Assembly (NCBI GenBank): GCA_947579665.1
Contig: OX388346.1
Location: 89,716,615 to 89,780,614 of the forward strand
Origin: Sympetrum striolatum
Lineage: Eukaryota; Arthropoda; Insecta; Odonata; Libellulidae
DNA: 64,000 nucleotides
Direction: 5' to 3'
Of the stretch, positions 34,202 to 46,189 are shown one piece after another (position 1 is the first letter of the stretch; every line of letters starts with the position of its first letter). A model generated the notes under the pieces. It worked only from the letters and a program-made list of their open reading frames with translations. It searched no databases and was not told the DNA's origin. The position numbers were made by a program, and so were the translations under genes.

Positions 34202-35602
34202 CACTTATCAATATATCAACAATGGCTACAACATCAACGAAAAGGTAGAAAATAGAGTAGTAATTGTTGTATCAAAATTAAATCTCGATTTCTGAAAGAT
34301 ATCTTCCCGAATATACCGGATCTTAAACATCGGCATATCAAGGTAGAGATCGCCTGGAAAATTTTGAAGTCGAAACAGATAAGGTGGTCATGGAGTGACG
34401 ATGTAACTAGCTGTAAAAAAAGAAAAATTACGTTTTCATAATTTTTATTGAAGAATACAAGCCGTGTGATTTATTTGAGAGAGATTCTGATGGTTAATCT
34501 GATAGATAATTTTAATCATGCAAGTTATTTTTTATGATTAAAAAGTTGCAAATGTTTTCGATTTGAAAAATATGAACGTTATTAAATTTAGATCAACAAT
34601 TCAAAATTAATTGTAAATTCAACCTCAGAATCGTTAATGAATGCGGAATCTATGGAAGAGGGCTTGGGAAGATCCATCACCTAAGAAACGTATTTGAAAA
34701 AAGTTGCTATGATGATTCTAACATAAAGAACTGAAACATTGCTAAGTAAATTGCAATAATCGATGGGCTCTTCTCTTTTGATTTCTGTATTATGGAGTAG
34801 GCAATTCGTTGAGTTCCAAAATGCTCTAATTTTGAAGGATAATTTTGCTATTAGTTACTTTCAAAAACACAATTGTTCCACGTGTTTACTTGCATAAGAA
34901 TAAAAGCCACTTTACGATTAGTCAGAAATTTGATTTGGAAATGTTGTTTTAAAATTCTAATCTTTATCGCTATGCTTTAAAATAATCAACCTTAATTGGC
35001 AAACCGTCGATGAATGAATGATTAATGGACGTAATTATCCTTCTGTGATGTGAGATTAAATCTCCCTCTGCGATAGTTCTGCCATTAAAGGATGATGAAA
35101 TATGTCAATCGTCATTCCGCTCTAAATTCCTTCGATATTAAGAGATTCAGATACTTCACGGTACGAATTCAGATTCTCAAAAAATATAAAAATATTCAGC
35201 AACGTGGTAACAATCATCAAAATACGAGATTTCCCGCTGAACAGAAGCTGAAGTCGGTAGTCGACACATGGTTTAATGTTGCTTATTGCCACATCGCCTT
35301 TGAGGTTTCGCGGGGTGCCAGCACCAATATGCACCCCGCCATTCGCTTTCCTGAGTATCTTATCCTGCCCTCTCTGGTGAGGCTATCTTATCGGCTCTCC
35401 TTTGACCCCGCGGTATCTCGCCGATGCCCTCTTGTGAGCTTGTCTAAACTCCCTTCGGGGGAATCAAATAGCTACGTCCACTTCCTATCCATCGAGTGCT
35501 TTTCCTGTTTGTAACAATTCTTCGATAGTAGTGGATCAAGGCAGTGCTATTGGAGTGGCTATTACATCTCCGAAATGGGGATATGGTTTTTTTGAATCGA
35601 AA
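34199..35602. other. No recognised feature; GC-richer 35270-35480
   Basis: A 140-codon plus frame (35092-35514) overlaps the GC-richer part and shows no known domain. The rest is AT-rich. Confidence 0.4.
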
Positions 35603-35626
35603 AATCCGCCTCTTTGAAGGCGGATT
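35603..35626. repeat. Perfect 9-bp-stem hairpin
   Basis: AATCCGCCT (35603-35611) pairs with AGGCGGATT (35618-35626) around a 6-nt loop. It is not a histone 3' stem-loop, whose sequence differs, and no gene precedes it. Function unknown; may be chance. Confidence 0.4.
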
Positions 35627-35975
35627 ATGTTTATGCGATTTCTGACCCACTTCATTATCACTTTGGTTTCACTGCTCTAAGATTTCTTCGCTATCGATGA
35701 GCTTTAACATTTTTTCCATCGCTTCAGCATAGTTTGTCCTAAATTGTATTGTATTTAGAATAGATATGTCGAAGATTTCTCCTCCATGCTAATTCTTACT
35801 AATATTTCCTTATATTTTTTAATGATAGTGCTCAAGTAGTTATTCACAATGTTGTTTTTAGGGTGAATTCAACTGTTTATTTTACAAATGGTATTAAGAT
35901 TAATTATTTAGTTTTATTCAACTGATTGGCGAGTAACTTCGTATTTCATAGCGGTTGATTGACTTAACTTTATTG

Positions 35976-36026
35976 AAAAAGAAAAATACCGCAGAAACGC
36001 TGTTTCTCTGGTATTTTTCTAATTTT
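35976..36026. repeat. AT-rich hairpin, about 19-bp stem
   Basis: AGAAAAATACCGCAGAAAC (35980-35998) pairs with 36002-36020 with two mismatches and a 3-nt loop, and A/T-rich pairing extends a few bases further out. Confidence 0.55.
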
Positions 36027-39000
36027 TCTTTATAAATAAATATACAAAAGGTTCCTCTGTGAAAATCGGTTCCTATTTAATTTCTTCCAGCCTTTTTTAG
36101 TTTAGTTTTTTATTTACTTTTCCATAAGAACCGTATACAACAGATATATACCATAAACTGCGGTGCATTTGCTCATTCTCATTGATGGTGTGGATACACT
36201 GAACCACGGTTGTGCGAAAAAATTTTTTTGTGGAAAATTACTATACTCTGCTGTGTTAGTTGGAAAATGGAAGTTTTCACAGAGTATTTTTTTGGTAAAG
36301 CATTAGCTGTTTCCCAATCATTCTAGTCTATTTGTTTCGAATGCACAATTTTTGGGATAATCTAAAGGTCGGGATTCAATACTAAGAAGTGAAACTTAAG
36401 GATACTCTAGAGATTTTTCAGTAACTGCAAACGAGTGAAGGTTCATGAGTTTATTGCATTAATGTGACAAAATCATACTAATTTTGGATATAAATATGGG
36501 GCGTTGTTATTTGCCCTTGCTTATTATAATCACTTAGGGGTTAATTTTTATTTAATTCGTTTGTTTTGATATCTAGGGGCCAAGTTAAAGATAATGCCAT
36601 AATTTCGCCGCCAATGTCTCTCATCTCCCGAGCAATTCATGAATTATCAGCAATTTTTGAAAATGTAGCTCTTCTTTGATGAATTTTTGGGCAGGGAATT
36701 TATTCTAAGGTTGTCAGCATTGTACTTTAATCCCTATTGAAGTACTATTTCCTATTTATTTTGAGTTCTGAGTACTATTGTGATCGTTTCCCTTTTACGA
36801 ATCACTATATTTGTATAATTATCGTAAATTATTAGTTGCAATTTGCTTTAAGAAATCTCCTTCGGTGAGACTGGTAGATATTTACGCAGCATAGATCACG
36901 TGATGCCAAAATGCCTATTTATTCATTTATATGTCGATTTCTCCTTGTTATAACAATGTTGTGATGTGGCATTTATTTCAACGCCGAATTTCGTAGTTAG
37001 GGTTCGTTCAAAAATACTGTTTAAAAATAATAGTATCCTTTTTCCCGTTTGTGAAATCGAGCTTTTCATCATTCGATGTACGATTTTCTGAATTTGCATA
37101 TACTTTAGCAATAAATTCTTTATGAATGATGGAAGATTTGCAGTAAACGCAACTGAGAGTTGGGCATGTGTAATCTTGCCGACGAGTCAGTCAGTGATGA
37201 AACATATCATTTCACTCTTAGCTTTCTTCCCTATGTGAAGTATTTTATAATATTGCTATCACGAAGTCATATCAAGTCAAGGCCTCATAGATAATTTTTT
37301 TAGGTTTCCCAATCTTGGTGATAAACGTGACTTACTGTATGCGTCTGTATACATCCAAACGTTATTATTCTATTTTTCAAATTCTTAATAAGCACTTATT
37401 ATTTTTGCACTTGATAATTCGTCATACTTAATGCGTTGGTGTGTTTTCATTATGCGAATAGCCCGTTGTTTGCCTATTTTTTCCAACTTTTATTTCAATT
37501 GCTCATTACTATAAGAAAAATAGCAGTTTTTAAATGACAAGTATTTCTTTTGAGCAACATACTTAGTATCGCTTGTCTGGAATAAATCGTTAAAGTGATA
37601 TTGAAAGAAATAATTCTTGGGTTTAAAAATTAATAATGATTGTGATAATTATAGAGTGATGCGCTTTTATAAAATGCCTTGTTGTTATTATATAACGCTT
37701 TGTAAACGTTATATTGTATTTCCTCTCATCCCATCGAAAGGCTATCGGAAACATATTCCTATTTGTCGTAATGGTTTCAGTCGCGAATTCCATTTACGTA
37801 GAAAGAAAAATGAATTGAATATGCAGAAACGAAATAGCAATAAAATTAGCCATTTTGCTGAACAGGACAGGAATATTTTGACGGTAGTCTTGATACTAAA
37901 ACTTTGAAACATCGAGGCTCGAAAGCTCCCAAATCTTCTTTAAGTTTAAAATTAGAAGCTATTCAAAAGAAACCGATTTATAAAAAAATATTGTGTCGAT
38001 TAGTTTTGTTTCAGAACGCCTTTAATTTCACGCCAGCTTTAGAGGTAGGAATTATACATATCTCTTTGTGATTTATCAGGTATTCTTACTAAATCCATCC
38101 AAAAAATACAGTTAGTACAAGGAATCTGAATGTCAACAAATCTTAGCAAAGTTTATGCTTTTAACTAACCCAATCTGTCATTCTGCATTAGAAATCTTGA
38201 ACTGTTACTTCTTCGTATGACCTGTTTATGAACCCGATTAAAATTTTGCTTGTCAACGAATGGAAAGTTTACTTGTAAATAGTAAGAGTATCTGGAAGAT
38301 CAGCTTCTAAGAATTCCACCGACAGCAATTTATTGCGTCTCCATTTCAAACATTATCAGTTGACTTGTGTTGGTGAATTGCTTTACGGTGTAACTTAATT
38401 ATCCTCATGTAGGTACGTAATGATATTTTTTAATTTACCTGATGGATTTGATTTAACTTATTCATGGAAATTGGTTTTATGACATAATTGTATGGTTAAA
38501 TATTCATGAGCCAACCGGTTGACTACTCGTTTAAGTGCGTAACATTCGTTACCCGCCTAGAACCTTACCTTGTTCTTCATCTATTAAGTAGTCCTATTGT
38601 GGTGTGGCTTCCACAGAATTGCCCACATCTTCGTCTCTTGATTCTCTGTTAGAGACGTCCTCGCACCATTTGACCCAGATTCCACCCAATCTCGACAAAT
38701 CCATATCACTTAGAGCTATCAATAGAAAAGCCGATACTGTTTTCCAAGCGAGGTTGCAACAGCTTATTAAACGCAAGAAGACGCGATGGTTTAGCTCTTC
38801 CCGAGTCAGCCATCTTCAGGAAGGAGGTTCTCGCTTTTGCGTTTTGCTTTTGCGCAGAATTATGCGTGGAATGCGGTGGCCAACGGCGATCTTTTTACAA
38901 TCACAAAGGGTAGATCTTGCCGTAGATGTCTTATTAAGAACATTAGTGACAGTTCATGGGTATTTTGATATGTGGAAATTGTTTCCTTTCTGCTTGATCG

Positions 39001-39998
39001 CTGTTTTATATGCTGATGCGATGATATTTTAATTTCATTGCTATTTGTTATCATTTCCGGCTTATAAATTCGTCGAAAAAGTTCAGATTATTATTCTGCT
39101 TTCTCATATACTCTACTTTTAGTCTCTATTTTATAGAGTTTAAGGAAAGTGGCGTATACGAAACTTTCGATTCATGTTTTTTTTTAGTTTTGAGGCCTCA
39201 GATTTGTTTACTTTCTATCGAAGATCACCTAAGCTACTGATTGGTACCAAAGTGTCTAAATTTTCATGCTTTCGAAGTTCATTTTTGTAAGCAATGACAA
39301 ATCTTGACTGTTTCGGCACTCATCTAATAATAGGAAAGTTATACATTTTAACAGTTTTTACGTCTCAGAATTGTTACATAGATTGTTAAAGTTAAAAACA
39401 TACACTATGGGTTTTATCCGAGCTAATTTTGTTCAGCTTATTCCAATGTATGGCTTATCTTTGAAATCCTCGTGTAATTACATCTTACGTTTGAAGATCG
39501 TCATATGTAATGAAAGGAACTATTTCCCTCTAATGAAGCAATAAACAAGGCACTCTATGAAATGTGTTTGATGATATCGAGATCAGAGGTTATCCATATT
39601 TTGCGATAAATCAACTGTATCCTAAGATTTGCAGTATGCTCTTATTTTATGCCTACTTTAAAAGGGATCGGGTAAGGAAGTAACCAATTGAGAACTTCGG
39701 TTTAATTACTATCTCGTATAATAGCATTGACCCTTAATTTTTGTTTATTTTCTGTGGTAATGACTGAGCGATTCTTCATCTTTTCTAGGACGAAATATTA
39801 TAAAGATTTTGCTGTATTTTATATTGAGAATAAATTTAATGTGCTTCTAGAGAATGTAAAAGAAAAATAACGTTATTTTAGATGTGCAGGACTCGATAAT
39901 TCGAAGTTCAACGGAGTTTAACCCCTAAAACGTTTTGTCATACGTAACTCACTCGCATAATTTTCTAATGTATTTATTTAAGTATTAATATTATATTT
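36027..39998. other. AT-rich DNA, nothing recognised
   Basis: No gene supported. A 142-codon plus frame at 38604-39032 has a Ser/Leu-rich start and a hydrophobic end but no motif that I know; it is open on the opposite strand too. Confidence 0.4.
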
Positions 39999-40290
39999 AT
40001 GCGTCTGTTTGAAAAGCCCGACGGCTGGCTCTAGAAGGAATCCATTCACTACGATCTAAGAGAAGGGAATGATGATTACTTGGCAGGATGAGGAGTGTGG
40101 TAGTATTTCCTTGCTCTCCTTTCCAGAAGGCTAATAGCGGAACAATTCCTCGTAGGTATAGCAAGAAAACTCTACGAGAAACCCTTTTCATTGGATTCCA
40201 TACCAGGAGAAACTTTTATTAATGCCATTATTTAGTATCCTTTGTACCTCAGTAGCCTTCATGTAATCACAATCATGAACTGAGAAATGT
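39999..40290. repeat. Dispersed repeat R1, copy B
   Basis: Second copy of the repeat at 4760-5050, same orientation, with the shared blocks listed there (GGCAGGATGAGGA at 40082-40094, TAGCGGAAC, ACTCTACGAG at 40169-40178, ACCTCAGTAG, CATGAAC). Minus-strand frames (39997-40191 and 40188-40397) are open across parts of it, with a piece V-H-D-C-D-Y-M-K-A-T-E-V also recognisable in copy A with changes. This hints at a former coding region, but I cannot name it. Confidence 0.6.
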
Positions 40291-40508
40291 AAATGCGCGG
40301 TACATTTATCTCTGTCCCTTACGAAAAGCTCAATGAAGAATATTCCTTTCAACAAAACACTGTAGCAGGTTTTTTTTTTAACTTGAATGAATTTCATTCT
40401 ATGTAGTTACTTCATTAATGTCCATCATTAAATTAGCAGAACGTGTTGAAATTTAAAAAGTATACTTATGAGAAATTGCGTATCATAGGACTTCGTAAAT
40501 GATTTCAC

Positions 40509-40735
40509 GTTAATGAACATAAACATTAGTTATTTGAAGACCCGATAAATTCAATTAGTTTTATATACGTAGTAAATTTATTGGTTTATATATATTATTT
40601 ATATTTATTTAGTTAGTTAATGAAGATGAACATTAATTAATTGAAGAACCAATAAATTAAATTAGTTTTATATATGTAGTAACTTTATTGGTTTATATTT
40701 ATTATAGTATATTATTCATATTTATTTAGTTAGCT
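40509..40735. repeat. Tandem duplication, 107-bp period
   Basis: GTTAATGAACATAAACATTA at 40509 recurs as GTTAATGAAGATGAACATTA at 40616. The rest of the unit (AATAAATT, AATTAGTTTTATATA, GTAGTAA, TTTATTGGTTTATAT, ATATTTATTTAGTTAG) follows in the same order in both, with a small insertion in the second. The second unit ends directly against the LINE tail at 40738. Confidence 0.8.
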
Positions 40736-40737
40736 GT

Positions 40738-40880
40738 ATTTATTTATTTAATAATAAGGACTACAAGTAGGCCAGGTGGTAGTCATCTTTTCTTAGGGGA
40801 AGAAAATACATTAGCCTGCCTGGTAATTCACCCTAGTTGAGAGGAAAACCTCCAAAAACCTCCCAATGGCAGTATTGTTC
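40738..40880 (-). mobile_element. LINE 3' tail, family L1
   Basis: Aligns with 8342-8490 over its length: a TTTATTTATTTA stretch, a CTACAA(A/G)TAGG block, GGCCAGGTGGTAG, CTGCCTGGTA, TTCACCCTAGT and GAGGAAAACC. In the minus direction it is the last part of the 3' untranslated region plus the terminal repeat. No protein remnant precedes it here, so it is an extreme 5' truncation. Confidence 0.65.
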
Positions 40881-41529
40881 ATTTATTATTCATGTCACCT
40901 CTAGTGAGTTAAAGGTTTAGGAAATGGCCTTCTTTCTATGCGCTCCGTAACTGGTTTCCACCAGTTTTCGGAAACAGCGCGAAAGGACCGATTTTCTAAC
41001 TGAGGAAGTCGGTCAAATTTTAAACCTCTAAATTAGATTCGTGTTCCAAGTATTCTTTCTTTTCGCCATCAGTGAGGTTTGTGAAGAAAATGGTGAAGTT
41101 AATGCTAAATTGCTGCTGAATTTTGAAAAGTTTCTCTAGGAGAACTCACGTATCCGAGGATTTCATTAATCATAATGTATTGTTTTTACTATGAAATAGT
41201 ATTTTAAGACCAATAACTGTGTATTCTCTGAGTTAATAAAGATATATACTCAAATTTTATGAAAAAATTGTTTTTCATACCCTGGCCCTGAACCTACACT
41301 CTGGGAAATATTGTATCGACTTTCTGAACTTAAATCATGGTTAGTATCTTGACTTTTGATTCGTTGGTATACGGTTATTAGGATAGGATCAGTGTTTGCT
41401 TTTCTGATAAATATTGGAAAATACGGAATGTTTAGGTTTTTCCGGATTTCCCGGAAATCCGAGGCTGATGGGCAAAAACCATTTACATAATAATAATGCA
41501 CGAGTTTATTGTTTTGTGGCAAGCAACCT
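40881..41529. other. AT-rich DNA with a possible decayed MITE end
   Basis: At 41016-41050 the string TTTTAAACCTCTAAATTAGA, followed by TTCGTGTTCC, resembles the outer end of the MITE family in the orientation of the 53.5-kb copy, but the inner arm is only weakly similar. Otherwise nothing recognised. Confidence 0.3.
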
Positions 41530-42000
41530 AAAACAAAATTGGATTTGACAGTTCTACATAAATCGCCGCGAACGAATATAATAATACAACAAAACTAAAA
41601 TTAAATGCAATCTTTTAAAACATAGAGTTTTTGGATCTATTAAAATATTATAAAACAAACATAAACATACTAAAAATACATATACAGTTCATGCCTTTTC
41701 CGTTATATAATTGTGATATAATGTTTTGAATGTATTTACATTTTTGCTTGCTTTTATTGAACGAGGCAAAGAATCCCATAATTTTTATATCTCAGATTAA
41801 GAATGATTTTTCATTTAAAACGGATTCGTAAGGAAGGCAGTAGTAATCTTGGGTGTTATTTCTTAATTTTTTTATGCTGTCTGTATAGATTCTTGTATGG
41901 AACAGTTTTAAATGATACTCAGGTCTGTTATTTTTCAACATATTATATAAAAATACACCTAGGGAGTATTCTATAATATTACACAGGTGAATTCGGCGTA
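41530..42000 (-). mobile_element. LINE 3' end, family L4 (CR1/Jockey-type)
   Basis: Minus-strand LINE fragment: broken C-terminal protein region (41689-41962) followed by an AT-rich 3' untranslated part reaching about 41530, where short TATTATTAT words occur. The 5' part is missing. The end of the protein is the best preserved of the LINE pieces here, with an intact stop codon. Confidence 0.75.
41689..41962 (-). pseudogene. LINE ORF2 C-terminal region with one stop and one frameshift
   Basis: From 41962 down to 41792 one frame reads 56 residues including LGVFLYNMLKNNRPEYH, a later R-N-N-T piece and a C-L-P-Y-E-S-V-L piece, ending in TGA. In a different frame from 41778 down to the stop at 41689 it continues WDSLPRSIKASKNVNTFK and ends T-E-K-A. 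The order (a 'GVF.Y' helix, T-R-N-like motif, P-x-x-x-S, then W-(N/D)-S-L-P-x-S-I-K ... F-K) is that of the C-terminal region of CR1/Jockey-type LINE polyproteins. Two breaks make it non-functional. Confidence 0.8.
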
Positions 42001-42084
42001 AGGAGTCCTATTCGGTTCAGGTATTTTATTTGGCGTTACAGAATGAAAGTTTCACTTTAAACACCAATGTTATTAGCGATTTAT

Positions 42085-42650
42085 CGGTCAATTGACAACT
42101 GCAGTATCTGGAATGCCGTAATCGGAGCGAATTAGTCCGCCCGTGGAGGAGTACCCGCTCCTCCCTAAGAGTCGGGATTCCGCGCGCGGCTTCTCTCCTC
42201 CCATATCAAAGGATACGCCTGCGTGGGTGTAGCTCCACCCCGCCGCTGCGTGGGTGTCACCCCCTCCTCTATGCTCCCCAATCCGCGGCACCTCAGACTC
42301 CCCCGCCATTTCGCAATTCGCCTACGTCTTGGAATAGAACCGACCTTTTATACTTGGCAGTGTGGAGGTATGCGTTTGGCCGTGAGGAGGGGGCGTTGTA
42401 GGTGTGTGGAGGGGGGATTTAGAGAGGGATTAAGGGCGGGGGTGGGGGATATAAGGCGTTTTAAATGTAGATTGTGGTTTGGGAGAAAAAAATTAGCGGA
42501 CATTTTTTTTTCACGGCGCGTGTGGTGTTTATTTACAGGTTTAGTCGTAGTTCCTCGTCGGCGGGGAATTTTCGCGGATTTTTCGTTTCGTCGGAGTAGA
42601 TGTCTCGAGGTATTTTTGTTCGGAATGTTGATTTTGTCTTGTTTTTGATA
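42085..42650. other. GC-rich, CpG-rich island with G-quadruplex motif
   Basis: The strongest GC island in the window. The first part (42120-42310) is CpG-dense on a C-rich plus strand; the second (42360-42450) is G-rich and contains a run fitting a G-quadruplex (GGG, ATTAA, GGG, C, GGGGG, T, GGGGG; 42426-42448). The word GCGTGGGTGT occurs twice, 27 bp apart (42221 and 42248). A 141-codon plus frame (42223-42648) is Arg/Gly/Leu-rich and matches nothing. A promoter or untranslated first exon is possible, but no TATA, initiator or splice evidence is convincing. Confidence 0.35.
42426..42448 (+). other. Putative G-quadruplex motif
   Basis: Four G runs of three or more bases separated by loops of 5, 1 and 1 bases; an additional G6 run lies 9 bases upstream (42411-42416). 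Confidence 0.6.
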
Positions 42651-45215
42651 GTTTTGGGTTAATTTATCTTTTTGCTTCAGGTGCGGTATAAGTTTAGGGG
42701 AACCACTTTAGGGAATACTTTACCGCGTAATCGCTCGGAGTGGGCCATGTGAAATGGCCTAATATATAGCTAAACGTTCTATCGAAGGTAGAATTATTTT
42801 TTGTTGAATTACGTAGATGGAATATTATGGAATCTTACGGAAAATTTAGTTTGAAAGAATGCCTCGTTAAATGTATAATTTTTTAATTTTGTCGAAATCC
42901 TATCCTAGCTCGTGACTCTCAGTATTTATTTTAAATTGCTGTTTTTATGTCGTAAACTACTCTTGTACGTGAAACATATTTCTTTGAACGCGTCATTATT
43001 TTGGAATATATAATGGTGAAATATTAGGATGAGGAAAAGCTTGGGTATGAATATTTGTCGCATTGCATGACTTTCCCAACTGAAGATAAACTATATCATA
43101 TAATTAAGGCAATATCATAATCTTCCCTCTGAATTTATCAGGCACTACCGGTTTCACTTCCGAAGAAGTATCTCATCGGTTCAAAACAAAATTAACTTTC
43201 ATGCCGCTGATCTGCATATAATAGAGTTAACTTACTTTTATTCTTTACCCTGATAAATTATTTTATTATAAGTTTAACGTGGTAAATTGGGGGAAATAGC
43301 TTTGCTTCTTCCTGGGCTTCCAATCCATTGATTTTTATTCTTCCTACCGGATTTTCTGTTTGGTTTCTGCAGAATTTCCGTCACCTCATCTTTCCTTCTT
43401 AATCGCCATCCTATATCATGATTATCCAACATCAAAAGGAATCTCATTCTTTTTAGTCTCTCACTCTTTCGCCAAAACGGTCACCCAAAGAGTTTGTTTG
43501 CTATCCCAAGTCAACCGTTACTTATCCCCGAGATTATGTAAAAAAACCATTCCAACGCCTTCCCCGGGAATCCATCCCATTGCTGCGCGTTTAAAACTCG
43601 GTGGGAACCTTATCTATTTATAACGCAGGTTTTTGCGAGATGAGCAGTCTTAATTTTCCTCCATTGTATACATTCATTGCGAGTGCAGAGGGTCCCCGTG
43701 AATTATTGCGGCGTCGGGAGATTGGAAAGTGTGCGTGGATACGTCGGGGAAGTGGGGAGGAATTCGAAGGGAGAGAGGCACAGATTAGATTGAGAGGAAG
43801 ATGGAGAAGTCTTAGAAAGCCCTTTGTCTCCATTAGAGAGCTGGAGGGTGCGACGGAAAACGAAGGATTGGGTCTATGAGGTGTTTTAAGGGAGTTGTGG
43901 AGGGTTCTGCTGCTACATTTTGGGTTGAGCGAGAATTGTATCTCAGGATTGGATATGCGAAAATTGTTTCTCATGGAATAACTTCGCGAAGTTGGTACGC
44001 CAACTTGTTCCGTACGTTTTCTCATTCTTTTTTGCTCTTCCCTCTGTCACATTTCTGTTTCTTTGGATCCGTTTCCGCCTGCCAAAGAGACATTTATTCG
44101 ACTAACATGAGATTGTATCACGTTTGGGTTATCTTGTGGCGCCTGATTTTGTTTGCATCTATTTGGTTTTAATTATCACTGCCATATACATTTTATGGAT
44201 CTACATTCGAATATTATGGTTTATTAGTTCTTCGTCACGTTTTCGTTTTTGCGTTTGAATTTTGAGGTGTGCAAAAATTAAACAAATGTAGGAAAAGCGA
44301 TATCTAAGTAAATAAATATGAATTAAAAGGTTTAAATTAAAAATAAAAATTGAGAGGTGTAAAGAAATAAATAATTAAATATATATGAACATTAAATAAT
44401 TTAATAAAACCAGGATTGAAATAAATTTGAATAGGCGAAACTTGATCGAAAACTATAATATGCAAAAGAAAAAACTTTCTAAATTTCCACCGGTGTATTA
44501 CGTAGGATTATCCTTAGCGAAGGAAATCGTTGAAAAAATACTAATTGAAATTTTCCCTACTTCTTATAAAATAGGTTATGTGTGCTTGTATTGATCTCGC
44601 AAAGGTATCGGTCCATTGAAAGTTCTTGTCTACTTAACAAGAAAATTACCTAAATAATCAATTTTTTGAGATTTTATTGTCTATATTCGATGAATCGTAC
44701 AAATTCCTAATCATTTTGTGAAGAATTTCGATGAAGATATTGTTTTCCTCTATAAATTTCTTTTTGCTTAAATCAGATTTATTTGCTTTGCCTGCTACTG
44801 CGTCTGGCAGAATTGATGGGAATAATTTTATCCGTAGTAGGAGGTGTTTATAGGCATATTTGAATACGACTTGATGAAATCATCGAGGACATTCGGTGAG
44901 TGTTTCATCTGTCACATCATGGTTCGCTTTCACGTGTTTAGAAACAGCATCATCATCTCATCGTCATCATACGGATCGAGAACAGTCACAGATTTCTCTA
45001 GTTTTGTAAAAGGAGCGCTAAAAGGCGTGTGGAGAAATTCATTTATATTCCACCTGCTAGTTCAACACATCAAATATTTCGAAGTTGATTCTGAGTCTGT
45101 TAGCCTACGTTTGATTGAACTAAAGAAAATTCCTGTGTTGCAGTTTTTCACGAGTGATGGATTTTGAAATGTTAAATCTGAAGACTACCAAGAAACTGAA
45201 TAGAAAATGTGATTG
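42651..45215. other. AT-rich DNA; purine-rich GC patch at 43680-43880
   Basis: No gene supported. At 43680-43880 the plus strand is purine-rich (gagaggaagatggagaagtc and similar), giving open frames on both strands (43601-43879 plus, 43618-44025 minus) that look compositional. A 107-codon plus frame at 44844-45167 matches nothing known. Confidence 0.4.
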
Positions 45216-45670
45216 ATAATAATAATAATAATATTTATTAATACTTAGGCATGTATAGGACAAGTCAATCAGCATATTCACAGTCAGTCAATACACAATC
45301 AATAGAATATATAATGCACATAATAATTTAGGCATAATGAATAATGCAATATGAATTACATTAACACAACACACTCAAAATACATGATATCTAGTAGAGT
45401 TTAATCACATTCTCTTTTCAATTATAAATTCTTCTACGCTATAATAAACTTTATCTGTTAAAAATTTTAATTTTTTTAGAAAAGGCATTAGTATTACTCT
45501 CCTTTATTGCACTTGGTAAAGCATTATATATTCTAAGAGCCATTACCTGGAATGCATATAGGCTAAGCCTGTGAGATGGAGTTCTCAAATACGACCTTCC
45601 TCTAGTGTCATGGGGATGTTCGATTCTACCAAGTTCAAATTTACTTAAGTTCAATTTAACATACATGGTA
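45216..45670 (-). mobile_element. LINE 3' end, family L5
   Basis: Minus-strand LINE fragment with the end of its protein (45451-45666), an AT-rich 3' untranslated part of about 220 bp, and a terminal trinucleotide repeat (ATA/ATT)n at 45216-45233. An AATAAA-like poly-A signal lies just before the repeat on the minus strand (TATTAATAAATATT). Confidence 0.7.
45451..45666 (-). pseudogene. LINE ORF2 C-terminal fragment
   Basis: The 71-codon frame includes H-D-T-R-G-R-S-Y-L-R-T-P (within the first half), then MALRIYNALPSAIKES and F-S-K-K-I-K-I-F. The H-x-T-R ... L-x-x-P block followed by I-Y-N-x-L-P-x-x-I-K and a short K-rich end is typical of the C-terminus of many invertebrate LINE proteins. 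It is uninterrupted but far too short to be active. The group within the LINEs is uncertain. Confidence 0.75.
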
Positions 45671-45853
45671 GAAGCATAAATATAAAAATAATATTATTGT
45701 CAAAATACATTTTCACGAGACTATTACTAAAAAATTTTTAATTATTTGTTTTAAAAATTAAATCAATAATCACAGTGATTTATGAACACTAGAAACGCTA
45801 GAGTTATGTGTATTGACAAACTTTCAATGAATGTGCGTACACAAACTCCCACA

Positions 45854-45930
45854 GGTGTTTACACCCCCTGCCAAGCAGAATGGCGGTTTGTAGGGTATTA
45901 ATGTAGATGTAAATGTATATTTATTTCATG
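45854..45930 (+). mobile_element. LINE 3' tail, family L3
   Basis: A tail-only copy of the L3 family: ACACCCCCTGCC at 45861-45872, then TGGCGGTTTGTAGGGT, then TGTAGATGTAAATGTATA. It matches the 3' block at 26852-26905 (there on the minus strand) and at 54305-54360. No protein part precedes it. Confidence 0.65.
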
Positions 45931-46189
45931 CTGTAACCAATTTTTCAAAGCAATATTAGGTTAACTTCTAAGATTTTTTATAAAGATAATTTTCTTTTTA
46001 TCTGTCATTAAATATATTTTTCTTCTTTTCAGGTATGTTCCAAAGTACTGCTTTACTTGTTTTGAGGGATTTTATACGTAAGTATCTCTTATTTCGCTCC
46101 ATCCAAGAACAACATGTTACAGTAAGATTAATGTTGGTTTAGCGGATACATTTATAATTATGTTAATTGAATTTGTCGTTTGCCAGAAC

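Noticed and set aside
35603..35626. Histone 3' stem-loop or bacterial-type terminator
   Set aside because: Sequence differs from the histone stem-loop, no gene precedes it, and the context is eukaryotic.
42223..42648. 141-codon open frame as a gene
   Set aside because: GC-driven Arg/Gly-rich product with no recognisable motif.
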